Shown piece by piece: positions 23,870-33,539 of a stretch of DNA of 64,000 nt. Made by a program: the position numbers and the translations under genes. Origin of the DNA: Planococcus citri (taxonomy: Eukaryota; Arthropoda; Insecta; Hemiptera; Pseudococcidae); NCBI RefSeq assembly GCF_950023065.1, contig NC_088679.1, positions 79,298,001 through 79,362,000 of the forward strand. The letters are read 5' to 3'. Under the pieces are notes generated by a model. It was given only the letters and a program-made list of their open reading frames with translations, ran no database searches and had not been told where the DNA came from. The stretch's first letter is position 1; each line of letters opens with the position of its first letter.

Positions 23870-24135
23870 TGTTGACGCATGACGCGTAAGAATTCGAGAC
23901 AAATTTACTCGATGACATTTATTTCGAGACTAAAAAGTTCTCGGAGAAATTACACAGTTCTAACCTAAGATACAACGTAAATCTAGATAAAAAAGGCAAA
24001 ATCGGTAGGGTAGTGGACTGTATGGATCGTTAACCAATGAAAAGAATCGAAGAGGGTTGGGTGGGTTGGCTATTGGCTATTTTACGTAAGTATTATTTGT
24101 AAGGAAACGTATCTGTTTTAAGTGACAACTTAACA
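23870..24135 (-). repeat. 5' LTR of the BEL/Pao element (266 bp)
   Basis: This is the 5' LTR in element orientation, identical by eye to the other LTR apart from the 20-bp duplication. It should hold the promoter for the element RNA. Confidence 0.93.
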
Positions 24136-25331
24136 GGGCGTAATTCAAAAACTTACAATAAACACAAAAACAATTGTAAAATGATATCCTCCCTTATGTT
24201 TTTGGGGTCGCAGAATACGAATTTGACAATATTTTTTTCGTAGGGGTGAATGGTGGGGGATGAAGGGGGTGAAAAATTCCAAATTTGACCATAATGACGT
24301 GTGATATGTCGAAATGTATGTTTTTGAGGGTGTAGATGACGAATTTGACAATATTTTTTTCGTAGGGGTGAATGGTGGGGGATGAATGGGGTGAAAACAG
24401 CGAAAAATTCAAAATTTAACTATAATGACGTGTGATATGTCAAAATGTACGTTTTCGGGGGTGTAGGAGGGGTGAAGGGTGGGGGATGAAGGGTTTTCTG
24501 TTGGGGAGCCATCAAAGTCCTAGTAAGACAAAAATTTGTAACTTTTTAACAAAATTCACTATGATTTTTCACTACAATCGACTGTGGGGGTCGTTGGGTC
24601 ACTTTCGGTCAAAAATGGCAATTGACATCTTGAAATACACTATCTCAAGTATTACCAGCCACTGGAATTTCCCGTGCATCTACGTGCGAAAATGTTTTCT
24701 ATTCCAATTTGTGCAGCCGAGTAGGAGAAAAACGGATTTTCAAGATGAATTTCATCTCTATAATTACTTTATAAAAACTAAAATCCAGTAAATTGATGGA
24801 AAGTACTTACTTTCTGTTGAATTATTCATACTTGGTACATTTTGACGTATCACACATCATTATAATCAAATTTTGAATTTTTCACCATTTTTACCCCCTT
24901 CATCCCTCACCATTTACCCCTACGAAAAAAATATTGACAGATTCGTGATCTACACCCTCGAAAACATACATTTCGACATATCACACGTCATTATGGTCAA
25001 ATTTTGAATTTTTGACTCCCCTCACCCCCTCCCCTCCCCCCACCCCTCACCTCTACCAAAAAAATATTGTCAAATTCGTATTCTGCGACCCCAAAAACAT
25101 AAGGGAGGATACAATTGTGTTTGGGTTTATTGTAAGTTTTTGAATTACGCCCGTTTTGAGGGTGCTCACAGCCCACTGTGATATGGGTATTCTCATATAT
25201 GTTTTTTGAGGCGCTGGATCCGAATCCAATATTAGTTTTTTGTCTATGGTCATCTAAGGGTGGGAAAAAGGGGGAGGAAAGGGGTAAAATCATAAAATGG
25301 GTTTATAAACCAATATGGGTATCCTCATATA

Positions 25332-25937
25332 AGGTGCACCGGGGCAAGTCAGAATGATTTTTCGCAATTTCAACTTTGACCAGCTGTTACTCCCCTTCTA
25401 ATGAACCAATATGGATCAAATTTATTATGTAGGTTCCCATAAGGGTTCTTAACCTATGGTAAAAATTTGAGCGCGATTGACACAGTAGCTTTCGCTCAGT
25501 GGAATAAAATATAAACTGTCCTGACTTACCCCAATTGGGGGAAGTCAGAACAGGCTAAACTTTGCAGAGGCGTAGATCACAAACCGAGCGTCCTAGAAAA
25601 ATTGCACAAAATCAAAGTTGTAGAGAATTTTATTCTCTTTGGGACCACTCTTATCAAATTTTCACTAGGCCGCACGGTTCGTCCGCTATATGCGAAAAAC
25701 TAAGAAATAGAAAGTCTGTATTTTAGACCAAATTCAAAATAAGTTCAAAACAACAACAAAATACAATTGAACCAAAGACATCTAAAATGAAACTGAATCG
25801 CGAAAATTTTTATGCCGTGATGAAGTAGGGGTAGTACTCTCAAGCCACCTTTAGTGGCACTTCGCCAGATATAAACCTATAGGCGCTAGAGCAAGTTTTC
25901 TAACTTACCCCGAATTCCAACTTCCCCCAGTGCACCT
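25332..25937. mobile_element. 606-bp TIR element with TA target duplication
   Basis: The ends AGGTGCACCGGGGCAAGT and their imperfect mirror (ACTTCCCCCAGTGCACCT) bound 606 bp. TA lies immediately outside each end, as for Tc1/mariner-type insertions. It interrupts a minisatellite unit (text resumes with TTTTTGAGGCGCTGAATCC). There is no coding capacity. Confidence 0.65.
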
Positions 25938-26049
25938 TACGATTTTTGAGGCGCTGAATCCGAATCCATTGTTAGGTTTTGTCCATAGTAATCGGATGTC
26001 CAATGGTTTTATAATTTTTTTTTTGAATTTTGGCTGAAGAAGGGACAAG

Positions 26050-26470
26050 GGAGGAGGTGGAACGGATAGAGAAGCCCAGATCGAAAAACTAAGCCCATAT
26101 TCGGATTCACCGTCCCCAAAAACATAACAAACGATATGTCACATGGTATTATTTTTTTTCAATTTTGGATCATAAAAGGTGGGGGGAGGGGTGGAAAGGG
26201 TAGAGAAGGCCAGATCGAAAAACTAAGCGCATATTCGGACTCAGCATCCCCAAAAACATAACAAACGATATGCCACATGGTATTATTTTTTTCAATTTTG
26301 GATCATAAAGGGTGGGGGAGGGAGTGGAAAGGGTAGAGAAGGCCAGATCGAAAAACGAAGTCGATATTCGGATTCAGCGTCCCCAAAAACATAACAAACG
26401 ATACGTCACATGGTATTTAATTTTTTTTCGATTTTGGATCATATAAGGGGGTGGGGGGTGGCGGCGGTTC
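26050..26470 (+). repeat. Minisatellite, about 125-bp units
   Basis: Three to four tandem units each contain CCAGATCGAAAAACTAAG, ATTCGGATTCAGC, CCCCAAAAACATAACAAACG and CACATGGTATT, with a variable G-rich spacer. Inverted versions occur at 24190-24470 and related direct versions at 48550-49080. Confidence 0.75.
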
Positions 26471-27851
26471 ACTACGTTAGGGGTACGATGTTTCAAATCG
26501 GTCATGAAATTTGCATTCAGCACCAAAAAAAAAATTTTTACCCCTCAAAAGCTGGATTACCATAGAAAAAGGTTTCCTGCCCCCTCCATTTCATTCTGAT
26601 TCCACCATAGGGGGAGAAGTTGCAAACTTATCTCATTAGTTGAAAAAAATTATGAGAAGGTATCAAATTTAGCATCTTTCAAAACCAAAATCATTACACT
26701 CCAGCCGGAATTCACCCTAAAAAATTTGAAATTAGAAAATTCAGGTACTTGGAAAATCACTAATTTTGATGTAATCTCTAGAAAAAAACGATTTTTGGAC
26801 ACTTATTATGGGAAAAATCAAGTATACGAGAGGTGATTTGGAAACAGCATGAAATTTCGCGTCTTTTGAGCCCAAAACCATTTTTCTGAAAAAATTTTTA
26901 ATTAGAAAAAAAATGACTAAATATAACAGTTTTTTTTTGCAAAATTTCAACGTTTTTGGCTGCTAAAACCAAAAATTGCAAACCAACTAAAGCTCAGTTG
27001 CAAAAAATTTTCAATTCTTTCAAAAGTCTACACTTGGTGTCACATTTTCTGGCATTTGAAAGTTTACCATTTTTTTGAAAATTTCAAAATTACAAATTTT
27101 TTCTCCATTTTCAACAGCTTATAATTACATTATAAATAATTGTAAATTCAAAATTAAGTACATTAATAGAATCTACATCCCTTCAGCTTTCATTTCCATG
27201 TTTCAGAATTTTCCTACCAACTATTTAACTTACGCAAACTTGAAATGTACAACACCGCGCACTTATCAACATTACCTTCACCATTTTTCACATTCCTAGA
27301 ACATTGAAGTTCCTCTATCTGTAATTCCAGGAAAAGTGGGTGGGGCGAGTTTTTAATGATTATATGTGTTACTCTAAAGTATTTTCAAGTAGAAAACAGT
27401 GGTTTCAGGTGCATCCGTCAATTGGACTTTTTTCCTCCTAAATTCTGCTCAGGTCCCACTGTGCGGGGGGGGGGGGGGGTTGATTTTATTTCCATCAGAA
27501 CTGGTGCGATGATGCTATCTGTAGAGTAAGAAAATAATCTCGACTTCTCGAGCTAAAGTAAGTAACTAATTTGGATAAGTAAAAAAAAAAGGTTCCAAAA
27601 TCAAAACATCAATGTTGTTCTTGTTCGTCAGTGTAGGTACTTCGGGACACGATAATAATTATAAAGATGATGCATTAATGATACGAAACTATATAGCTAA
27701 TTTCGTATGGTAAATTTGTTAGCAAGTTGCTGTCAATCGATACGCTCGTCGTAGTACATTTTAGATATAGATACAAATACAAATACACCACAAACATTGT
27801 TAGTTAAAAATAGGTAGGTACACGATTAACGTAGTATACAGTGCAACTTAC

Positions 27852-27927
27852 TTAACAAATCCCATTCTCCGTTTGTGATAAAACTAGATAAATCACCTCC
27901 AGCTTCGTCTTGTAATTGCAAATCGAG
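27852..27927 (-). CDS. nAChRalpha6: nAChR alpha6-like subunit, exon before loop C
   Basis: This 76-nt exon has acceptor TTATCGCAG before 27927 and donor TTAA/GTAAGT after 27852. It encodes LDLQLQDEAGGDLSSFITN followed by GEWDLL, part of the extracellular ligand-binding domain between the Cys-loop and loop C. The phase fits on both sides: the upstream exon ends exactly on a codon (GFQ), and this exon leaves one base that is completed by GT (exon A) or AG (exon B). The joined sequence is typical of insect alpha6/alpha7 subunits. Confidence 0.93.
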
Positions 27928-28380
27928 CTGCGATAACGAAATACGATTATTAGTCGAGTAATTTAACTCTACCTATCTATATAGGTGTACAGGTAAAAGG
28001 TACCCATCAGTAACTACTCGTACATATCTACGTACACGTACCTATAGTTTGAATATTTATGCATGTAGTAGTGATACCTACCAACATCTTATGTAAAATA
28101 TACATAGTTTGGTACTCTTGTCACTTAAGAATTGATTTTGCTTCAACTTATAATACATAATATATTATAAGTTGCTTACGAATACCGAAACAGATACCTA
28201 CAACTTCGAATAGGTACGATGAGATATTCCAGGTAGGTCTTTCATGCTTTAGGTACGTCTACGTGTGTATGTCTATGTAGTGGTACAGGCACCTAATACT
28301 GTCATGACGCGACGTAGGCCCACCAGTAGTAGGCAGGCATCTACGAGTAAGTAGGTATAAGACTTTGTAAACAAGCTTAC

Positions 28381-28561
28381 CTGAAACCCATCGTACGTCC
28401 AACTTCCGAATTTCATTTCGCAATGCTGATCGTCGAATGGAAACCAAGTGATATCAATTTTGCAAGTACTTTTGAAAATTCCAGGAGGTACATAGAGGCA
28501 GCTTCCGTTATTGCGTACAACAACGTTGGTAGGATATGTGCCGTCAAACCCTTCATCCGCA
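28381..28561 (-). CDS. nAChRalpha6: nAChR alpha6-like subunit, Cys-loop exon
   Basis: This 181-nt exon has acceptor TTGCGCAG before 28561 and donor TTTCAG/GTAAGC after 28381. It begins (S)ADEGFDGTYPTNVVV, contains NNGSCLYVPPG, the Cys-loop CKIDITWFPFDDQHC with 13 residues between its cysteines, and ends KFGSWTYDGFQ. The Cys-loop defines the pentameric ligand-gated channel superfamily. The W and Y residues of this exon contribute to loops A/B of the acetylcholine site. NGS is a possible N-glycosylation site. The first base completes the serine codon begun in the 110-nt exon at 28953-29062. Confidence 0.95.
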
Positions 28562-28952
28562 CTGCGCAATTTTTATTTATCAATAGTACCGAGCAATATA
28601 GTTCATGATATTTAGGTCGGTCTTCTCGGGTACGTAGAGTACACTACGTGAACTATACGTAGACGTTGTAGTTGTACTACGTGTACGTAGGTATAGTATT
28701 CTCGTAGTGCCCTCGATACAACTCGACGCGTGCATTTTAGAATTATAATGTGTTGCACTTTTTTTTTATGCATCAAATACTACGCTACACACTACGTATA
28801 CGTAACTATACTAAACGTTCACGTAGTAAGTAAGTACGTCTACACGTATCTCTATACTACTAGGTATACGTAGACGTACGAGTATAGGTCATTTTTCTTC
28901 TGGAAATTTTCGTCTCGATGGTATCTATGTAGTAATAAATATTCAAGCTCAC

Positions 28953-29062
28953 CTGTTATACATTAAAACATCCGGTTTCCATATTCGATGTGGAGGTATC
29001 CTTAAATCCTTAACGTTACCGTATTCGCTAGCATTCCACCTTAAATTAACGTCGTTCCATTC
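28953..29062 (-). CDS. nAChRalpha6: nAChR alpha6-like subunit, 110-nt exon (RIPPHRIWKPDV)
   Basis: This exon runs from acceptor TCTCGCAG to donor AACAG/GTGAGC. It encodes EWNDVNLRWNASEYGNVKDL, RIPPHRIWKPDV and LMYN plus two bases of a serine codon. The 110-nt length equals the conserved exon 4 of the alpha7-type receptor family. IWKPD is an almost invariant nAChR motif of the ligand-binding domain. NAS is a possible N-glycosylation site. It joins in frame with the 45-nt exon upstream and the 181-nt exon downstream. Confidence 0.95.
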
Positions 29063-29985
29063 CTGCGAGATGGGCGAATAAAATTCAAATCATTAGAATA
29101 AGTAAGTACATAAAATTCACGTGTTAAGACATCTATTTAAATTTTCCAATCGCCAGCTTAAAATATGATCGACATTATTTTAATCAATGCTGGACATGCA
29201 GATTCGTGATTCAACTCACAGCTTTCCTGCGACTACAGATACTTAAGCTATTGTATGATAGACACTCGTGACGTCATTCCAGTTGAAAAGAGCCAAGAAT
29301 TTGACACTCGAGTGTCAGATTTCGAGACTCAAGCGCCAAATTTTGGCACTCGTGATTTTTTTCAGTGACACCGGTTGATGATACTGGCACTTGATGGTTT
29401 TGATAATCACATAAGAGAGATATCCCAACGGGCAGAACGTTTTCAGAACCAGACCAAGCTAAAGCTGAATTGAAAGAGCACGCAAAAATACATCACCAAC
29501 TAAAATTTCAAGAGCTGAAGAGCAGTTTTCAATTTTTGGTGAATTTTTGACAATTAAATGCTGACTAAAAATGAAAAAATCAGCTCACCCTCCCCACATC
29601 GATTAAAACCGGTGCCAGCTGATTTTTGAAAGTTGGAATTTAAAAAAAAATTACTCACAGAGGAACCTGTACAACTCGTCAACTACGGTCGGGCTGAAGT
29701 TTGGCTTACTGAAAGAACATGTCATCAAGACCTCATATCCAAATTTTCAGCTGCCACAGTTGATTTTTGGAAAATTTTTGTAAATGGCCAAAATAGTCTA
29801 TCTATTTACTTATATTAATTTGCTACCTATGTACAATTGCACAAGTATAGCAAATGTTGCAGGAAACCCCGAATAAACTAGAGGCCTACTATGTGGGTAA
29901 TGACCTCAGACCAGATTCATCCAAAACTCAAGTATGCAGCTACCACAATATGAAGAATGCAAAGGCGAAGTGCACGTTGTAGCTA

Positions 29986-30955
29986 CACTGAGAAAAATTT
30001 ATAGCATAAATTACTATAAATTTATAGTAAACGATCGAAATTACTATAATTATAGTAAATGAACACATCTCAAAAAAATTGATTTTGATGTTTTTGCATT
30101 TTTGGGGTTTGTATGACCCCCCTCAACCAAAAATTACACTTTGAGTTGGGTACATCATCTAGATCTTGTAAAAAACGCAAATGGCCTAACTCAAAATCTC
30201 AACAACATTGCAAGTTGTTTGGAGTTATAAGGGCACATCTCAAAAAACTCCACCTTTTTTGAGCAAATTTCGTACATACAAAGTGTTAACAAATAGTTTT
30301 GATTGTTTTAAATGTTTGTCAGTTAGAAATAGTCACAAGGAGTTCATTTTTTATTGGTTTGTACCAAATGGAAAAATTTTTTTAAATTGATCACTCTTCA
30401 GAAAAATGAATTTGCACATATCATGACATTTTAGTTTTTTGAGAAAAACCCAAAAACTAAGCACTTTAGAAAAAAACTAACGACAATTTGTCGATTGGAA
30501 ATTTAATTCTCTACAACTTTGTTAACATGAAATTTTTTTTGGACGCTTCCTTTCGCCTCCACATCAACTTCAATGAAAGGTTCTAACTCAAAATGTTTTC
30601 CAAACATTGAAATATTTCCTCTTTAAGATTTTATTTTTCAAAGTGTTCTTATGCTAAATGAAGGAAGGATTCCAGATCTTTAAAATGAGGTGCTATTAAT
30701 TCCTCACAATTAATTAGGTATAAGCTGATAAAAATAATGAATCAAGTTTAAAAAAAAAAAGAAAATCACCCTCCTGTAAAATTTCACTTTTTTGAGATGT
30801 GACCTTATAACTCCCGAGGTGCGAATTATGATAACGAATACTACGTATAATATAGTTATTATTACTATAATTATAGTAATTTTGATTATAATTTCGATAC
30901 TGGAGCACATTTACTATAATTATGATAATTTATACTATACCGATTTTTCGCAGTG
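29986..30955. mobile_element. TA-flanked CACTGAGAAAAAT element with internal insertion
   Basis: Imperfect inverted ends (CACTGAGAAAAATTTATAGC and mirror CACTGCGAAAAATCGGTATA) are flanked by TA on each side (29984-29985 and 30956-30957), as in Tc1/mariner-derived miniature elements. Arms contain repeated TTACTATAATTATAGTAA palindromes. Its centre holds a copy of the 777-bp element found at 51597-52373. Confidence 0.7.
30062..30823 (+). mobile_element. Copy 1 of the CGCACC.TGGGAGTAATAA element (left end lost)
   Basis: Closely matches 51597-52373 along its length, including an internal TTTTTGCATTTTTGGGG and a shared 60-residue open frame (MQVVWSYKGTSQK...). Its right end CTCCCGAGGTGCG is intact. 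The left terminal repeat is replaced by host-element text. The shared small frame is a repeat feature, not a gene. Confidence 0.7.
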
Positions 30956-31182
30956 TAGTATGGGGAGGAGTGCAGCTAGAGAACTGTGAAAATTCCAAGT
31001 ACTTTTACCTAGGTATCACTCTAAACTAAACCATCACATAATAAGAGGCACTGTGAGAACACAAACATGAAGGTGGAAGCTAGAAACAACTTAGGGGACC
31101 CTGCCCTATTACGGTGCAGTTCCTAAGATGGCGCAATTCAAATTTCTGGTGTCTGGCAACACTGATGTAAAAAGTAAAAACT

Positions 31183-31421
31183 AAAGCTCTTCAATACAAG
31201 TATGGAAATAGATTATGCTCTCAAGAAAGTCTTAGGATTTTACGTAAGTTTTAGGTACTGCGCACGCATAAAATCTGCCACACTTTACAACGTTGCACCC
31301 CATTGGTTGCTCCACCACGTGACGACACCAACCTGCCATGCGCAGTATGTAACATATACGTAAAATGCTAAGACTTTCTTAAGAGCATAATCTTTTTCCA
31401 TACTTGTATTAAAGAGCTTTA
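31183..31421. mobile_element. 239-bp TAAAGCTCTT miniature element with 8-bp duplication
   Basis: Inverted ends TAAAGCTCTTCAATACAAGT and mirror ACTTGTATTAAAGAGCTTTA run about 55 bp. A perfect 8-bp direct repeat GTAAAAAC flanks it (31175-31182 and 31422-31429), which suits a hAT- or P-type transposase supplied from elsewhere. Confidence 0.8.
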
Positions 31422-31552
31422 GTAAAAACCAACTGCACCCTGTCTTTGTGCTTCACATCTTCGACTTTTCAACGTAGTTGTTCCCGCTCAAACAATTACC
31501 TTGCTTTCTTGAGAACGTATTTTTGTTGTTTTCCTTAGTCGACTGCTACTTA

Positions 31553-31687
31553 CATAAGCGGCAACTAGCAACCAGCAACAAAATTTTGATTTGGTTGCCA
31601 ATTCCAGCCAATAACCGAGCAACTTCTTATCATTTTCATTCCACTGTCGCGAAGTTGCTAGTTGCTGGTTGCTAGTTGCCGTTTATG
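31553..31687. repeat. Small foldback repeat, GGCAACTAGCAACCAGCAAC
   Basis: Inverted copies of CATAANCGGCAACTAGCAAC lie 80 bp apart, giving a strong hairpin. It is probably a miniature transposon; flanking duplication is unclear. Confidence 0.55.
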
Positions 31688-32216
31688 CAGCAGTGCACTT
31701 GAAAATTCAATTGTTGCAATTTTTGTGCCAGAAGCTCTTCCAAATTGGTTTCATTACTAAGAGTGACCAAAAGTATCTTATAATGTGTGAAATTTCATCT
31801 ACTTTTTAATGCGCTACTCAGTTTTTTCATTAGTGTTTATGTTCATTCAAAATTGACTAAAATTTGAATTTGTATAACCAGTCCTATGATGGCGCAGCTG
31901 CAAAAGCAGGAACTTTTCATCAACAAAAACAGGTAGATTTAGGTGAATCGAGTAGTACGTAGTTGTAGTACTGTATTTAGTGTGCCTAATGTTACATGTT
32001 TCTGTTCAAAATATTTAATAAAAATGTATTATTGTGAAAAGATTGAAAAAAGCGGGATTTCAAAATAAAACGGGGTAAATTAGGGATCCTAATACATTCA
32101 ACACGGTAACTTCAATCAAATTCAAACATATTATGTAGTTACAGTTTAATTACTTTAAAATTGGATTTGCACCGTCTTAGGAATGAATTCACGCTGTCGT
32201 TGCATTTGACCTTAAG

Positions 32217-32592
32217 GCTCATTTACACTATGACAGTGCTGTCGTGCTATAGTGCTTTCATGAAAGTTGTTGATTTTCATGCTTTCATGACAGAGGTGTT
32301 TACACACAAAGTACACTTTCAACCCTTCACTTTGACCTATAGAGCTTCTTTTGTCCTTAAATCATAAAATATGACCAGAAATATGAAAATATTGAACTTC
32401 TAACTTCATTTCACACTAGCCATAATTATAAATGTGATAAAAAAAACTCAAAACACCTTCCTCACTTTCACTGTCATGCTCTACTATCATGCATGCATGA
32501 TGGGTGACAGTACATGACAGTGCAAATTTATACTGTGACAGTTGCTGTCATGACAGCACTTTCATGACAGTACTGTCATAGTCTAAACGAGC
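32217..32592. mobile_element. 376-bp GCTCNTTTANACTATGACAG miniature element
   Basis: Left end GCTCATTTACACTATGACAG and right end (mirror GCTCGTTTAGACTATGACAG) form the inverted repeat. The interior is filled with TGACAG/CTGTCA and TTTCATGA words that can pair in many ways. Confidence 0.65.
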
Positions 32593-32759
32593 TTTTACTT
32601 ACAATTCATTCGATTGAGACAAGAGTTTGAAACTAAAAGTTTTACATTTCTGGTGGTAAGTAGTATATAGTATGAGAGACCTTCCATCGAATTTTTGTCC
32701 ATTTTGGTTGGATACTTCAGGAGTACCAGGCTTCAGAAAAAAAATGTGCCATCTTAAGG

Positions 32760-33530
32760 CAGGGTCCCCTACTACAGAAACTGGTATCAACTAGATGGGG
32801 CGCAAAACCAAAGACATTGACAACAATAGCCATCGCACTTTACTACTCTACAGCAGAGTATGGATGTGCTGCATATGGGGCTAATCAGCACACATTAAGA
32901 AGATTGATGCTGCTCTCAACAACGCCATGAGAATTGTGTCTGGCTGCCTCAGACCAACCAGTGTTAAACACCTACCAAGAATCTGTGGCATCACAGTGCC
33001 TCCTGGGATGAGACAGTGTGTGGAGGTTGATTTAGAGAGGACAAAAAAAGAACAAGACCCCCACCATGTTATGTTCAACTGAAAAGATGTGACCCCAAGG
33101 CTGAAGTCTAGGAGGGGTTTTATGAGGAAAACACATGTGATGAATGTAGACCTAGTGGAGGTGAGAGAGAAAAGATGATCGGATCTGTAGAAAGCCATAT
33201 GTAGAGAGAACTTGGCAAATGGACACTAACTGCCATATGTAGAGTGGCTCACATTGAACCAGATCTGAGCTGGATGCATCTGAACAGCAGTAAACCTTAC
33301 TAGATGTGGCATACAGGATGATGTGAAGTGTTTGGATTGTGGGCAAAGATAGAATGAAAACCACTTCCTCAAATGTGACACAAGCACTGCATACACTAGA
33401 GTGGAGCTGTGGGGAGAAATGAACAGCTGCACCAAAGACCTGTTGCAGAGATGGAGGGGAAGAATTTGAGGAAATCCGATTGTCCCAGACTTGAGGAGAA
33501 GAAGAAGCAACTGAAACTCGATTTGTATTC
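32760..33530 (+). pseudogene. Degenerate non-LTR retrotransposon ORF2 C-terminal remnant
   Basis: Broken plus-strand frames resemble the C-terminal part of LINE ORF2 proteins: TRWGAKPKT, then ALYYSTAEYGCAAYG, and a following region with repeated basic residues. Stops and frameshifts interrupt it within 200 bp. The minus-strand open frames here are shadows. Confidence 0.45.
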
Positions 33531-33539
33531 TCAAGTCAA

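Larger units (their letters stand above)
17885..24135 (-). mobile_element. Complete BEL/Pao-type LTR retrotransposon
   Basis: Two direct LTRs, at 17885-18170 and 23870-24135, bound one long gag-pol frame on the minus strand. Both begin TG and end CA. A perfect 5-bp target-site duplication GGGCG flanks the element (17880-17884 and 24136-24140), as expected for BEL/Pao integrases. The LTRs read as identical apart from one 20-bp tandem duplication in the 3' LTR, so the insertion is very recent. It landed inside the terminal repeat of an older foldback element. No envelope frame is present. Transcription runs in the same direction as the host nAChR gene. Confidence 0.95.
17852..25180. mobile_element. 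Inner CACAGTGGG foldback element, split by BEL
   Basis: Terminal inverted repeats begin CACAGTGGGCTGTGAGCACC and continue for roughly 300 bp per arm. The left arm is cut after 33 bp by the BEL insertion and resumes at 24136. The right arm ends at 25180. ATATG flanks both sides (17847-17851 and 25181-25185), a 5-bp target duplication. Without BEL and its duplicated site the element is about 1.07 kb. It shares the first nine bases with the outer element, so both probably use the same transposase, absent here. Confidence 0.75.
17537..27463. mobile_element. Outer CACAGTGGG foldback element
   Basis: A perfect 40-bp inverted repeat marks the ends. It starts CACAGTGGGACCTGAGCAGA at 17537 and is mirrored at 27424-27463. 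Between them lie tandem minisatellite units of about 120-140 bp, a second CACAGTGGG element, a TA-flanked TIR element and the BEL retrotransposon. No transposase is seen, so it is non-autonomous. A target-site duplication was not clear; the right flank is a G run that may have changed since insertion. Confidence 0.65.

Noticed and set aside
30208..30390. 60-residue frame also present at 51764-51946
   Set aside because: It is conserved only because both lie in copies of the same non-coding TIR element; changes between copies do not look protein-constrained.
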